DNA from: Pyrenula massariospora
Lineage: Eukaryota > Ascomycota > Eurotiomycetes > Pyrenulales > Pyrenulaceae
Assembly (NCBI GenBank): GCA_021030905.1
Contig: JAGFMI010000006.1
Coordinates: forward strand, 1,674,001 to 1,738,000
Reading direction: 5' to 3'
DNA: 64,000 bases
Positions 55,375 through 64,000 of this stretch are shown piece by piece (position 1 is the stretch's first letter; each line of letters opens with the position of its first letter). The notes under the pieces were generated by a model. It searched no databases and was not told the DNA's origin. It worked only from the letters and a program-made list of their open reading frames with translations. A program made the position numbers and the translations under genes.

Positions 55375-56046
55375 ATGGCATGGCGTTGTCTAGCTCGCCT
55401 CTCAGATCCGCCAGCGGAAATGGAACGAGAACCAAGTCCCGCCGAAGAGTTGCCGATGCCAGTGATATGGGACCGCCTTCGCGGCTCGTGCAAGGAGCTC
55501 AAGTCACTTCTCGAAAAAGCCGAGAGCGACACCAACAACCTCTGCCAACAAGTGAACGACATGCTCAGAGGAAATGGGGTTAAAGCGGACGGGTTGAATT
55601 CTTTCAATGAAAGTTTCAGAAACACAGGCTTATCGCAATACATCAGTTTCCTTGAGTGCAGTCTTGACACAACCGAACGCAGCATAGGCGTTCTGGACAT
55701 GGAAGATGACGACGAGCTCGAGATAATAAATCCCAAAGAATGCGCCACTAAAGAACTTTCCGAGAGGCTGTCTTGGGTTGAGAAGCTCAAACAGGCAGCA
55801 TACGAGCTTGTTGCAGACACCGCGCAGCTCATGAATCATGTGACTGTCGCCAGAGAGTTGATTCATGCTCGTATGAGCGAGCAGCCCGAGCCTATGGAGA
55901 GGTTCTACGCTGGACCTAATAGCATTATTCATGACGTTATGTCTGATCAGGGTGACAGACACGGCGACGTGTGTGGCTTGATTCGCTGCCTTCTTTTCAA
56001 AATGGAGCTGACCACCGCGCCATGGAGTTGGAAGAGTAGGATGTAA
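55375..56046 (+). CDS. Two-block helical family protein, 55-kb member
   Basis: One exon of 223 residues from ATG 55375 (MAWRCLARLSDPPAEMERE), chosen over 55213 because a TATA box lies between them. Block 1 is IWDRLRGSCKELKSLLEKAE and NLCQQVNDMLRGNGVKAD, ending TGLSQYISFLECSLDTTERS. A short acidic linker (DMEDDDELEI) follows. Block 2 is SERLSWVEKLKQAAYELVAD and TAQLMNHVTVARELIHARMS; the end is VCGLIRCLLFKMELTTAPW. No membrane segment or signal peptide. It is the closest model for the family consensus and is followed after about 900 bp by the interrupted copy. Confidence 0.75.
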   Translation: MAWRCLARLSDPPAEMEREPSPAEELPMPVIWDRLRGSCKELKSLLEKAESDTNNLCQQVNDMLRGNGVKADGLNSFNESFRNTGLSQYISFLECSLDTTERSIGVLDMEDDDELEIINPKECATKELSERLSWVEKLKQAAYELVADTAQLMNHVTVARELIHARMSEQPEPMERFYAGPNSIIHDVMSDQGDRHGDVCGLIRCLLFKMELTTAPWSWKSRM

Positions 56047-56947
56047 ATAAGTCTTGATAAGGTGTGAAGCAGACTGCGAAGGAGGATGAGTGCGAGAATG
56101 ATACAGTTGAACATTGTACAATACTTGGAAGGTGAAGAATCGACGAGAAATTGGTAGCTAGAAATGGACAGTGAATGTTCATTACAACACGCTCAAAATT
56201 CTTGGCCCAAACTATGAAAGTGACAATGTAGTACTTATAACACGTTCATTTTGGTCCGTTCTGCTCCGGCTCAACTACAGGAATATTCAAATTAATACTT
56301 TGACATGAAGTTTCGAGCTCTTCCAAAGAACGGAAATTCCAAACCTTCTAGCATCTATCAGAATTGCACTTAATTACATGGTAATAGCGAAATTTGCTTA
56401 CCTTTCAAATATGTGAAGGCCAACTCTACGAATTGTTTCTCATTAGCGCGCGCTGATTTGTAGATATGCACTAGCGCAATAGCGAGGCTCTATTGGCGAA
56501 GGAAAGCATAATTGTCAACGAAATGCTTCAATATTAGCAAACTGTTCAATTTAGGGAAAGTTCCAACGTACAAAAACAAATTCTGACCACCATGCATCTC
56601 GAGTTCTCTTCGGTTCTCTTGCAGATATCCCAGGTACGCTAACAAGTGGGATTGTTAGTTGGTGATGGGGTGAACAATGGCTTTGTTTGAAATAATGCTT
56701 TGACAAAATCAGGAGGTGAAACCTCCTTTGACATCATATTGGAGCTATGCTTGCCCTCTCTTAGCCCAAACGAACTGACTGGTCTTTGTGGGCCGATATT
56801 AGAGGGTCTATAAATGTCCAAATTGTTGCTGACGGATTCATCCCTCATTCCCAAACCATCGTTCAGCATTTAGCTTTACACACAGAGATATCCAAAAGCT
56901 TGTACCAAATCACATCTCTCAACTACTACCCAACGCCAGAACGAAGA
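56047..56947. other. Spacer between the 55- and 57-kb family members
   Basis: No supported frame; its right end holds the TATA box of the next member. Confidence 0.45.
56809..56815 (+). promoter_or_regulatory. TATA box of the 57-kb family pseudogene
   Basis: tataaat, 139 bp before ATG 56948. Confidence 0.5.
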
Positions 56948-57796
56948 ATGTTGTCGCTCTTCAAAGGATCAACAGCAGGCCGTGAAGACCAGCCGTCCAG
57001 CGAGCCAGATGAGATTAACGAAGTGCCCGCTGAGTCAAATGATCAAGGTGGTGTCATCGAGCCAAATGAGCAAGATGATGTCATCGTAGACATCAATAAG
57101 CCAAAGCCTCGAGTTTTGGACCCTGATCAGACGTGTTCAACGCTTGGAGACCTCTGCATCCGTTGTCGTGATGAAGTTCACAGCCTCATATTCACAGCAG
57201 AAAAGGATCTTTTACAATACTCCGGTCGTGTGGAAGCAATGCTATCCTGTAGCACAGAAGTAATAACATTCCAAGATGGCGACGCATTCAACCTTCAAGA
57301 AATCTTCGGTGAGGATCTCACCATTTCCGGTCTTCACAAATACTAGGACGTCCTAGAATACCAGCTGCGCAAGTTCACAGACAGATTCAACAATGACGCA
57401 GATAAAGGGCAAGAAGATGTTGGAGATCACCCGTCCAACCATGCCGACTCATCGCAGCAGGAGAACGTCAAAACTCAGAACTCCACTGACGCTAGAATAA
57501 CCAAGCGCTCTAAGCTCGTCTCGCAACTTGATGATCTCAAGGAAGATATAACCCACCTGATCGCGGATTTGGGCCATCTCAAACGTCATTTGGCGTCGAC
57601 AGAGGCGTTGATCAAAGACCTCGACATGACCAAGCCTCGTTTTAGAACGCTCTCTGGAAAATACCAAATAGATTTTCTCGACAATCTTTATCCTCTAGCG
57701 GATGCAGTTTGCCTGATCCGTGGCCATCTTCGCAAGTCCGAGCAGATAGGGTCACCATGGGAGGAAAAATATAAGGCGAACAAAGATTCCGATTAG
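56948..57796 (+). pseudogene. Two-block helical family member interrupted by one in-frame TAG
   Basis: From ATG 56948 (MLSLFKGSTAGREDQPSSEP) the frame runs through a polar acidic N-terminus with an imperfect repeat (VIEPNEQDDVIVDINK), then block 1 (TLGDLCIRCRDEVHSLIFTA), to the TAG at 57344-57346 directly after SGLHKY. The same frame continues without further stops to 57796: DVLEYQLRKFTDRFNNDADK, then block 2 (SQLDDLKEDITHLIADLGHL, LKRHLASTEALIKDLDM) and the end AVCLIRGHLRKSEQIGSPWE. The read-through length is 282 residues, longer than its relatives because of a linker rich in Asp, Ser and Gln. TAG sits inside the conserved Y-x-x-L-L segment, so a truncated product would lack block 2. A CAG-to-TAG change would explain it. 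Confidence 0.65.
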
Positions 57797-59857
57797 AAAG
57801 TTTGGGACTCAAAAACTAGGGACAACAAGCCGATGAAGAGGGATGATGTTAAACCAAGGCAATCGAGGATTTCAAGATAGGTGACAGATTGCTAGCTAGG
57901 AATGCACAATAGAATTTTTTTTTTACCATGAGATCTCGCAAGTGATCCCCGGAAATGAAAATTGTGAGCACGCTGTGGAACTCGTAATCTTGACCGTAGT
58001 GGCTCACTACCGCATTGTGCCTGCTCGTGCTATGGGAAGTCGAGAACTATTTTGCTCCAAATTCCCATATCATTGCCCTCTAAGTCGAGGGAACACAGTC
58101 AGGAGAATGAGTCACTTTTCAGGGGATCGGTAATGGAATTGGATCTTTTATTCATGACCTCTAGCAATTATCAGTTGATTTTGTTAGGACACAGACGCGA
58201 TGCAATTAATCGCAACTGTATGAAGACTTTTCAAAGCATACCGTCATCTTTGATCTTGTCTCTATTATTGTTGAGTTCAAATCAGAAAGTCGACGATTGA
58301 TCTAAGCTTCTTTTCCCTGATGGCACCGTGATAAAGAAGACGTCAGACTTGGTTGCATGTCGATCCCTTATATCTTCTACTGTTTGACCGTCGATAAGCA
58401 GACAGGGCAACTCGGGTGACTAGAGGAAATGTTTTGACGTGCCAGAGTAGCATGGTGTCAAGCGATATGCTCATTGTCGTCTATACAATAGGATAAAAGC
58501 GCGCTAAACCTAAACGAGCATTGTTTTCGAGCTCGCGAGCAAAATTCGCCTGCTCGCCAAAATAGATAGAACAACAAGGAATAATATACAACCCCTCGCG
58601 TTTACCACCTCTGTTTGACACATGGGTAAGAGAGATTTCAGGCAAGTAGTTGAAGATAGAACAAATAGACAAGTATGATAGTAAAGACCATCAGTATCTC
58701 CCGTATATCGGTGACCGCCAAATATGCGTCTATCCTCTCTGTGACATAAGAAATGAGCCAGCTGTGCCACATTGACAAAAAGACGAAAATAAGGAGATCA
58801 GAGTCCAGTGACATACTCCTGGTACTCGTCTGCTCGTCACGCCCCAGGGCTCTTTGCGTTTTGCGCTTTCACCAAAAAAAGATATCTGAGAAGGTTGGGA
58901 ACATCGGTTGATATTCACGGCTATCTCTTGTACTCCTAGGTGGTTGCCTTTCGTACGCTCGAGATCAATTTTCGGCACGGCATTTACGAGCGGTATATAT
59001 CGCTAGGAACGTTCGACACCTTCTGTTGTATCCGATCCCCTCCACCGCTTCCATCTCAGGGCTCAAAGTCTGCCTTGTCGGTGTCAGTTTCCAGTGGCCA
59101 AAGATATTATCGGTACCTCGCGATCGCAGGGCCATCCTCAAGATCCGGTCCAGCTCCGACAAGACTCGTGCCGTTCGTCCGAAGCAGTATGTCCAGCATT
59201 GGAGATCTATCTGCCTCACGAACGTGAAAATAGCGTGTTTCCAACATGCACCGCGCTTAGATAATGGACCCTTCCGGCCCATCAGATAAGATCATGATCA
59301 TATCTTTCGGACAACTTCCGATGGAAATCGTGGAGCAGACTTTCTTTTGGCAGGTGAAACCAAAGCCATAGGGATATCGGCGGCTTCTTAAGATCATCTT
59401 GTGCTCCAAATTCTCGTGCAGTAGAATCTCTGCCTTCTAACACATAAGCGTCCATCTCGGGATCCCCAAAGGAAGTTTGCCGGCGGGGGCCGGACGGCTC
59501 CCGATGGTGGTGCGGAAACTGGGGCTGCCCCATCAAGTTTAGTGGACCATAGGGGACTCATGGGGTCGGGTGCGGCTCCGGACCGTCGGCGCCAAGGCTT
59601 GGTCGAAAGCTATCTATTGTGGCGCAATGTTACGTATTCTTTACTTAATTTTCGCACAAATTTTCGATATGTCCGACGTAGATTGGTGTTCTAGGGTTCC
59701 GATCTCAGCTGCACCATGGAAAATTTTTGAGGTCCCCTGGAGGAACAGAAGACTGAGGTAACCCTACAGTACCCCAGATGATATTGATATCCTAGTGCAT
59801 ATGCTGCCTCAATGCATTCGGTCATCGTCCCGCCCTGTCCGCTCACCATGAGCACCA
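57797..59857. other. Long gap without supported genes
   Basis: About 2 kb with short mutually overlapping frames at 58.5-59.5 kb, none with a recognisable domain. Right end is the 3' flank of the HPP gene. Confidence 0.45.
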
Positions 59858-60684
59858 TCAACTTCCGACTCGCAATGAGGAAACGTACCCCACTTTCGAC
59901 CTCACCGGCTCTGGCACCTTCAGACCCTTCTCCACATCAAACCCCGCATCGGCAGCTGGAACAGATGTGCTCGCGGCCTTCTGGACCGTTGAATTGGGTA
60001 GCTGAGGCGCTACCCAGAAAACTGGATAACGGCGTTGAATGTTGTTGTTGATCAGTGCCACAACAAGAATCAAGACCGAAGACAAGAGAATGACAGGGAG
60101 AAAGTACCATCCCAAGCCATTGATGGAGGCGTCGACCACTGGTAATAGAGCTGTAGCGCCGGCAGGGGGATGCAGGGTCTTGGTGGTTTGCATGAGAACG
60201 ATTGCTATTGCGGCGGCTAGTGACGCTGCCAGCCAACTGAGGTTGTGGCTGGTGCTTTGGACGCCGGATGGCGGAATGCGGAAAATGTGCGTAACTATCA
60301 CCCCAGTGAGAGCGCTCAGGAGATGCCCTCCAACAAGCGCACGTGGCTGCGCAAGCGGAGATTCGATGGCCCCGTAGCACAGCGCTGCGGAGGCTCCCTA
60401 TAAGGACCGGGTTAGCATCTATGTGGAGTGGACATTCAAGGTCCTTGTGTACATACGTATGAAGCGACGATAGGAGGAAATCTGCGATCTTCGAAATATA
60501 ATGTATGACCAAAGACAGCCTGCAAAAGAGCGAGACCGCAGAATGAGCCGATGAAGGTCCAGAGATACTGAAGATGCACAGGAAGGGCTTTGCCAGGGGA
60601 CCCGGAGCGATATCCCAGCCAGTGGCTAATCCATACTGGTAAATGTGAGAGTAGCGGAGTACGGCGTGTCGTGTGCGCAGCCAT
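59858..60684 (-). CDS. HPP family integral membrane protein
   Basis: Two exons give 255 residues: 60684-60457 and 60397-59858, with a 59-nt intron (donor gtatgt, acceptor cttatag). The signature HPPAGA occurs in LMQTTKTLHPPAGATALLPV. Four hydrophobic helices surround it: LQYLWTFIGSFCGLALLQAV, ALVGGHLLSALTGVIVTHIF, WLAASLAAAIAIVLMQ and WYFLPVILLSSVLILVVALI. The first exon ends VASY and the second starts GASAALCYGAIESPLAQPRA, which is the conserved loop before the second helix. HPP proteins occur in bacteria, plants and fungi; some plant and cyanobacterial members are reported as nitrite transporters, but the fungal role is not established. The C-terminal tail is short and polar. It is divergent from the P450 gene, with about 1.2 kb between them. 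Confidence 0.88.
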
Positions 60685-61863
60685 TATTCCGAAAATATAA
60701 ACTTTGACCGATTAATGAAATTCCGTACAGGCAAGATGAAAGAAGAAAGTAAATTCTGGAGATGAAGAAGGTAGATGAGATTGACTTCTAAAGATCGCGG
60801 ATAGCGGTTGGGGCACGGAATGTTAAACCGCAGGAAAAGTAAGAATTTGGGAAGGGTTCGATAGACTCTTCCTAGACGATCTGCTTCCGTTGAGGCATAA
60901 TGCATGAGGGTTGAGGGGCCAGCAACATAAGGAAAAGATTACCATAGATGCAACCATACAAGCGTGGTGCGGGACTAAGTTGACTCAGGAGTAGAAAATT
61001 CAAGAGAGATGGACAGGCCATTGAACAGAATAGAAGCTAGACCGTGGAACGGAAATAGCCAGGGATTTGCTAGAAGTGGAAAGATTTCCCAGCGGAGCTT
61101 GGGTCCAGCCTGTAGCTGTAGCAATATTAGATATGACCAAAAAGTCATCCGAACGGTTGCTATCCGAGAAATTAACAATTGCTTTTTCCCCTTGTCCTAC
61201 CGCATGAGGCAAGCGGGAGATCCACGCCTAGAAACGTGAATGGAGCGATCCCGACTCTGGGGGCGAGGGTGTTAAAATCGAAGTGGCACGTGCGCCGCGG
61301 CCACTAGAGCTGCAAGGGGCGGCGGATGAAGCCTCGTCTAGCCTCGCATCGTCTCCGACTTAATGCCATCGAACGATGAAGATCTTCAAACTCTTGGTAA
61401 TCGTACACCATGTGCGGCATGCAAACAGCCGAGTCCTTGATTGATGGTGTGAGCCATGTTCCAGAATCCCAATCCATGAAGTGGCGAAAGCAGTTGCCGA
61501 GAGCCTTCTAGACGTTCCAAAAGGGTCTTCAAGGGCCTAAAATTGATGATCAGACCGTGGCTGACTTGAAGAGGGAATGCGAGGTCAATTGAACGCTTTT
61601 CAAATGCATTTCAAGTCTCCTATTAGTTAATGCCGCTATCTCACAAGCTCGCCGTCTCGTCCAGTGACGAGCGCTACCATCCACTATTCATTGGATCTGC
61701 CACATCGAAAGTGGCTTGGGTTCCAGCTGTCCAGTAATTCTTCGGATATAAGTCAGCTGGAAGGACACGAGATGGACATTTCAAGAGACATCTTTTCCCC
61801 AGGTTTGGAGGCCAGAACCAGCCGTTCGCAAAGTTTCCTGCTTCGACTGCTGTCTTGCCGAAC
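60685..61863. promoter_or_regulatory. Divergent region between the HPP and P450 genes
   Basis: Holds the promoters of both genes. No coding frame of value and no specific sites recognised. Confidence 0.4.
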
Positions 61864-63952
61864 ATGGAGGCAAATAACACTCAAATCACGTCTCTTTTAA
61901 CGCCTATCTTCACACCTGTCTTTACACCGATTCCGAGCATTGTGATAGAGGGTGTCGACGTCAAGTCTCCATGGCCGTTCTCAACAGCGACCATAGTGGC
62001 AACCCTGGTGGTGCTTATTCGCCACGTCGTGGGACTGGCCCTGCCCAAGCGGAAAGTGAAAGATGATATTGGTAAAAAGATTCCAAATGGACCTCGAGGT
62101 CTTCCTATCGTCGGTGAGTATCAGGTCTGGATAGAATGTGTAGAAATTCCACCACTGATAGTGGCCAAAGGTTCTTTTCCGTTCCTCACCCACTATCCCG
62201 AGCTGAGTCTCGACTATTGGGCGAAGAAGTTTGGTAATCTCTATTCGATTTGGCTTGGTAATCAACTCTTCGTAGTCGTATCGGATCCTGGTATTGCCAA
62301 AGATTTGATGGTCACCCATGGCGCTATCTTCTCAAGCAGGAAGGAGATGTTCATCAAGAGCCAAACGGTTTTTGCTGGTCGAGGCATCACGGCGACTCCG
62401 TACAACAGCCGATGGTAACTTTCTTGATAACGAAGCGAGCTTTGCTGAGTCGAATTTACAGGCGGAAACACCGAAGAATCGCAACAGGCTGGTTATGTCA
62501 AAAAGCGGTCGATGATTATACGCCAGTGCTAGATCGTGAAGCGACTGTACTGATCAAGGCATTGTATGAAGCTGGGAAAGGCGGCCTAGTACCGGTCAAT
62601 CCACAGGTAAGTGATGCAGCAAATAGATCGAAAACGACACAGCTAAGTTTTGATTAGCCGCATGCAGGTCGTTGTAGTTTGAATAACATGCTTAACATCG
62701 TATTTGGAATCAGAACGGACAGTATTCACCATCCTCTCGTTGCTCAGGCCCTGAAACTCAGTCGTGAATTTATGTAGAATCTCGCCCCTTGATAATTAGC
62801 ACAGCTAGCTTAACTGACACAAATAAAGGAACTGCACGGGACCAATGTCGAACTTGGTAGATTTCTTGCCAATTCTGCAGAAGCTCCCAAGTCCAATGTT
62901 GTCCAGAGGGAAACGTCTTCATCAAGGACTTGTCGATACCTACGGAGGCATGATCAAGGAAGTCGAAGAAAAGATGAATCACGGTGTCCCAGTTGACAAT
63001 TGTCTTGCAAAATCAATGATCGAAACAAGGGCGGAGGAAGACATGGATGACCTAGATATGGCGATTCTTGCTTCAGCTTTCATGATCGGAGGAGTCGAAA
63101 CAGTAAGCTGAAAGGAGGTTTTTTCATAGCTCCGGGGGCGATGCTGACCCGCTTCCAGACAGCTTCAATTATGCAGTGGTTCTCAGCTCTTATTCCTGCA
63201 TACCCTGAAATTCAGAGGAAGGCACAAGAAGAGCTGGACAACGTCGTCGGACGTGATCGCCTTCCTACTGTCAATGACGAGGTCAATCTTCCTTACTGCC
63301 ATGCAATCGTGAAGGAGGTACTAACCATACCAATGCATTCATGACCCTGCTAATATGTCTCATAGGTAGAGCGTTGCCATAACCCGTTTTGGCTAGGGAC
63401 ACCACATGTCGCCAGTGAGGATTTTTGTTACAAGGGTAAATTGATTCCAAAGGACACAGTTGTTGTCTTGAATACATGGACCATGCACCATGATGCAGAG
63501 AGACACCAAAACCCGGGGATGTTCATGGTAAGGAGCGAACCTTCACCCTTTATAATTTAAACTCTGACCAGGTTCTAGCCTGAGCGGTACCTGCATGATA
63601 ACCTGACTTCCGCTCAAAGCTCAAACGTTGTGAATCCTAGAGAACGGGACCATTGGATGTTTGGCGCCGGGTAAGTCCACGGATCTTGTCCGATAGCTTG
63701 TGGTATCGGAATTCAGGAATCTCATTCATCTACAGGAGACGCATCTGTCCAGGCATGATCGTCGCCGAGCGCGAGATCTGGCTCACAATCTCTCGCATGC
63801 TTTGGGCTTTCGACATGAAGGAACTTCCGGGCCAGCCAATTGATTTGAAGGAATATGATGGCTTATCCGGAAGGTCCCCGATTCCATTCCAGATCAAGCT
63901 TAGACCCAGGGATGAGAATGTTCATAAAGTGCTCTTGGGGGCCAAGATATGA
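61864..63952 (+). CDS. Cytochrome P450 monooxygenase, complete, nine exons
   Basis: Exons: 61864-62113, 62171-62414, 62462-62606, 62658-62773, 62829-63102, 63159-63317, 63366-63527, 63579-63670 and 63736-63952. Introns are 47-65 nt and all phases agree, giving 552 residues. The N-terminus has a membrane anchor (FSTATIVATLVVLIRHVVGL), then IPNGPRGLPIVG. The I helix has AILASAFMIGGVETT (residues 339-344 GGVETT); the K helix ExxR is E396-V-E-R399; PERY is at 451-454; the heme loop is FGAGRRICPG with Cys485 as thiolate ligand. The protein is microsomal and needs a P450 reductase. The body (FAGRGITATPYNSRW, GTPHVASEDF) resembles fungal P450s annotated as O-methylsterigmatocystin oxidoreductase-like or phenylacetate hydroxylase-like, but I cannot assign the CYP family or substrate. 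No biosynthetic backbone enzyme is within the window. Confidence 0.93.
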
Positions 63953-64000
63953 ATGGGGTCCTTTGGATGGCCATCGGTACACGCTGTCGAGCTGTGTAAG

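Noticed and set aside
1-64000. tRNA genes, rRNA genes or CRISPR arrays
   Set aside because: No A/B-box plus cloverleaf pattern, no rRNA motifs and no regularly spaced direct repeats were recognised by eye; a covariance-model scan would be needed to exclude tRNAs.

Overview
The window looks like chromosomal DNA of a filamentous ascomycete (Pezizomycotina; a class such as Leotiomycetes is only a guess). The evidence is GT-AG introns of about 45-100 nt, a fungal rhodopsin-fold membrane protein beside a broken relative, a HET-domain gene, a Zn2Cys6 regulator remnant, GPI-anchored and secreted Cys- or Gly-rich proteins, a multi-exon microsomal P450, and a spliced 40S ribosomal protein S22 gene. 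Genes lie on both strands with long non-coding gaps and many decayed genes, which suggests an accessory, fast-evolving region with a small conserved island at 3.5-9 kb.

Layout. 0.9-2.3 kb: damaged Zn2Cys6 regulator (-). 3.6-9.0 kb: conserved island with RPS22 (-), a LysM/RING-like/PPxY protein (+), a basic nuclear-type protein (-) and a histidine phosphatase resembling TFIIIC tau55 (-). 9.7-10.4 kb: diverged member of a local gene family, with a stop. 11.9-12.9 kb: GC-rich gene with several frame breaks (-). 14.1-18.0 kb: rhodopsin-fold pseudogene (+) and an intact relative (-). 19.3 kb: tail of a DHA2 drug-efflux transporter. 22-24 kb: HET gene. 24.4 kb: near-perfect foldback element. 25-26 kb: discoidin-like single-pass membrane protein. 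28 kb: pseudogene of the local family. 32-35.6 kb: two secreted proteins. 37-39 kb: F-box-like protein. 39.4-43.9 kb: relic plus three intact tandem members of the local family. 44.5-47.1 kb: multi-pass membrane protein and a Cys-repeat GPI protein. 49-53.6 kb: very large CorA-like gene. 54 kb: second inverted repeat. 55.4-57.8 kb: two more local-family members, one with a stop. 59.9-60.7 kb: HPP membrane protein. 61.9-63.95 kb: complete nine-exon P450.

The most interesting signal is the local gene family. Six confident members (28.0, 40.5, 41.8, 43.1, 55.4 and 56.9 kb), one probable member (9.7 kb) and one possible relic (39.4 kb) encode proteins of about 205-280 residues. They share two helical blocks: an N-terminal block ending in a motif like S/T-G-hydrophobic-x-x-Y-x-x-L/I-L, and a C-terminal block ending in leucine-rich helices and a Trp. 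Pairwise identity is low, all confident members point the same way, and a TATA box precedes the start by about 93-139 nt. I recognise no named domain. Three carry stop codons, so the family seems to be in birth-and-death turnover.

All splice sites, frames and homologies were read by eye from the sequence; no database search was run.
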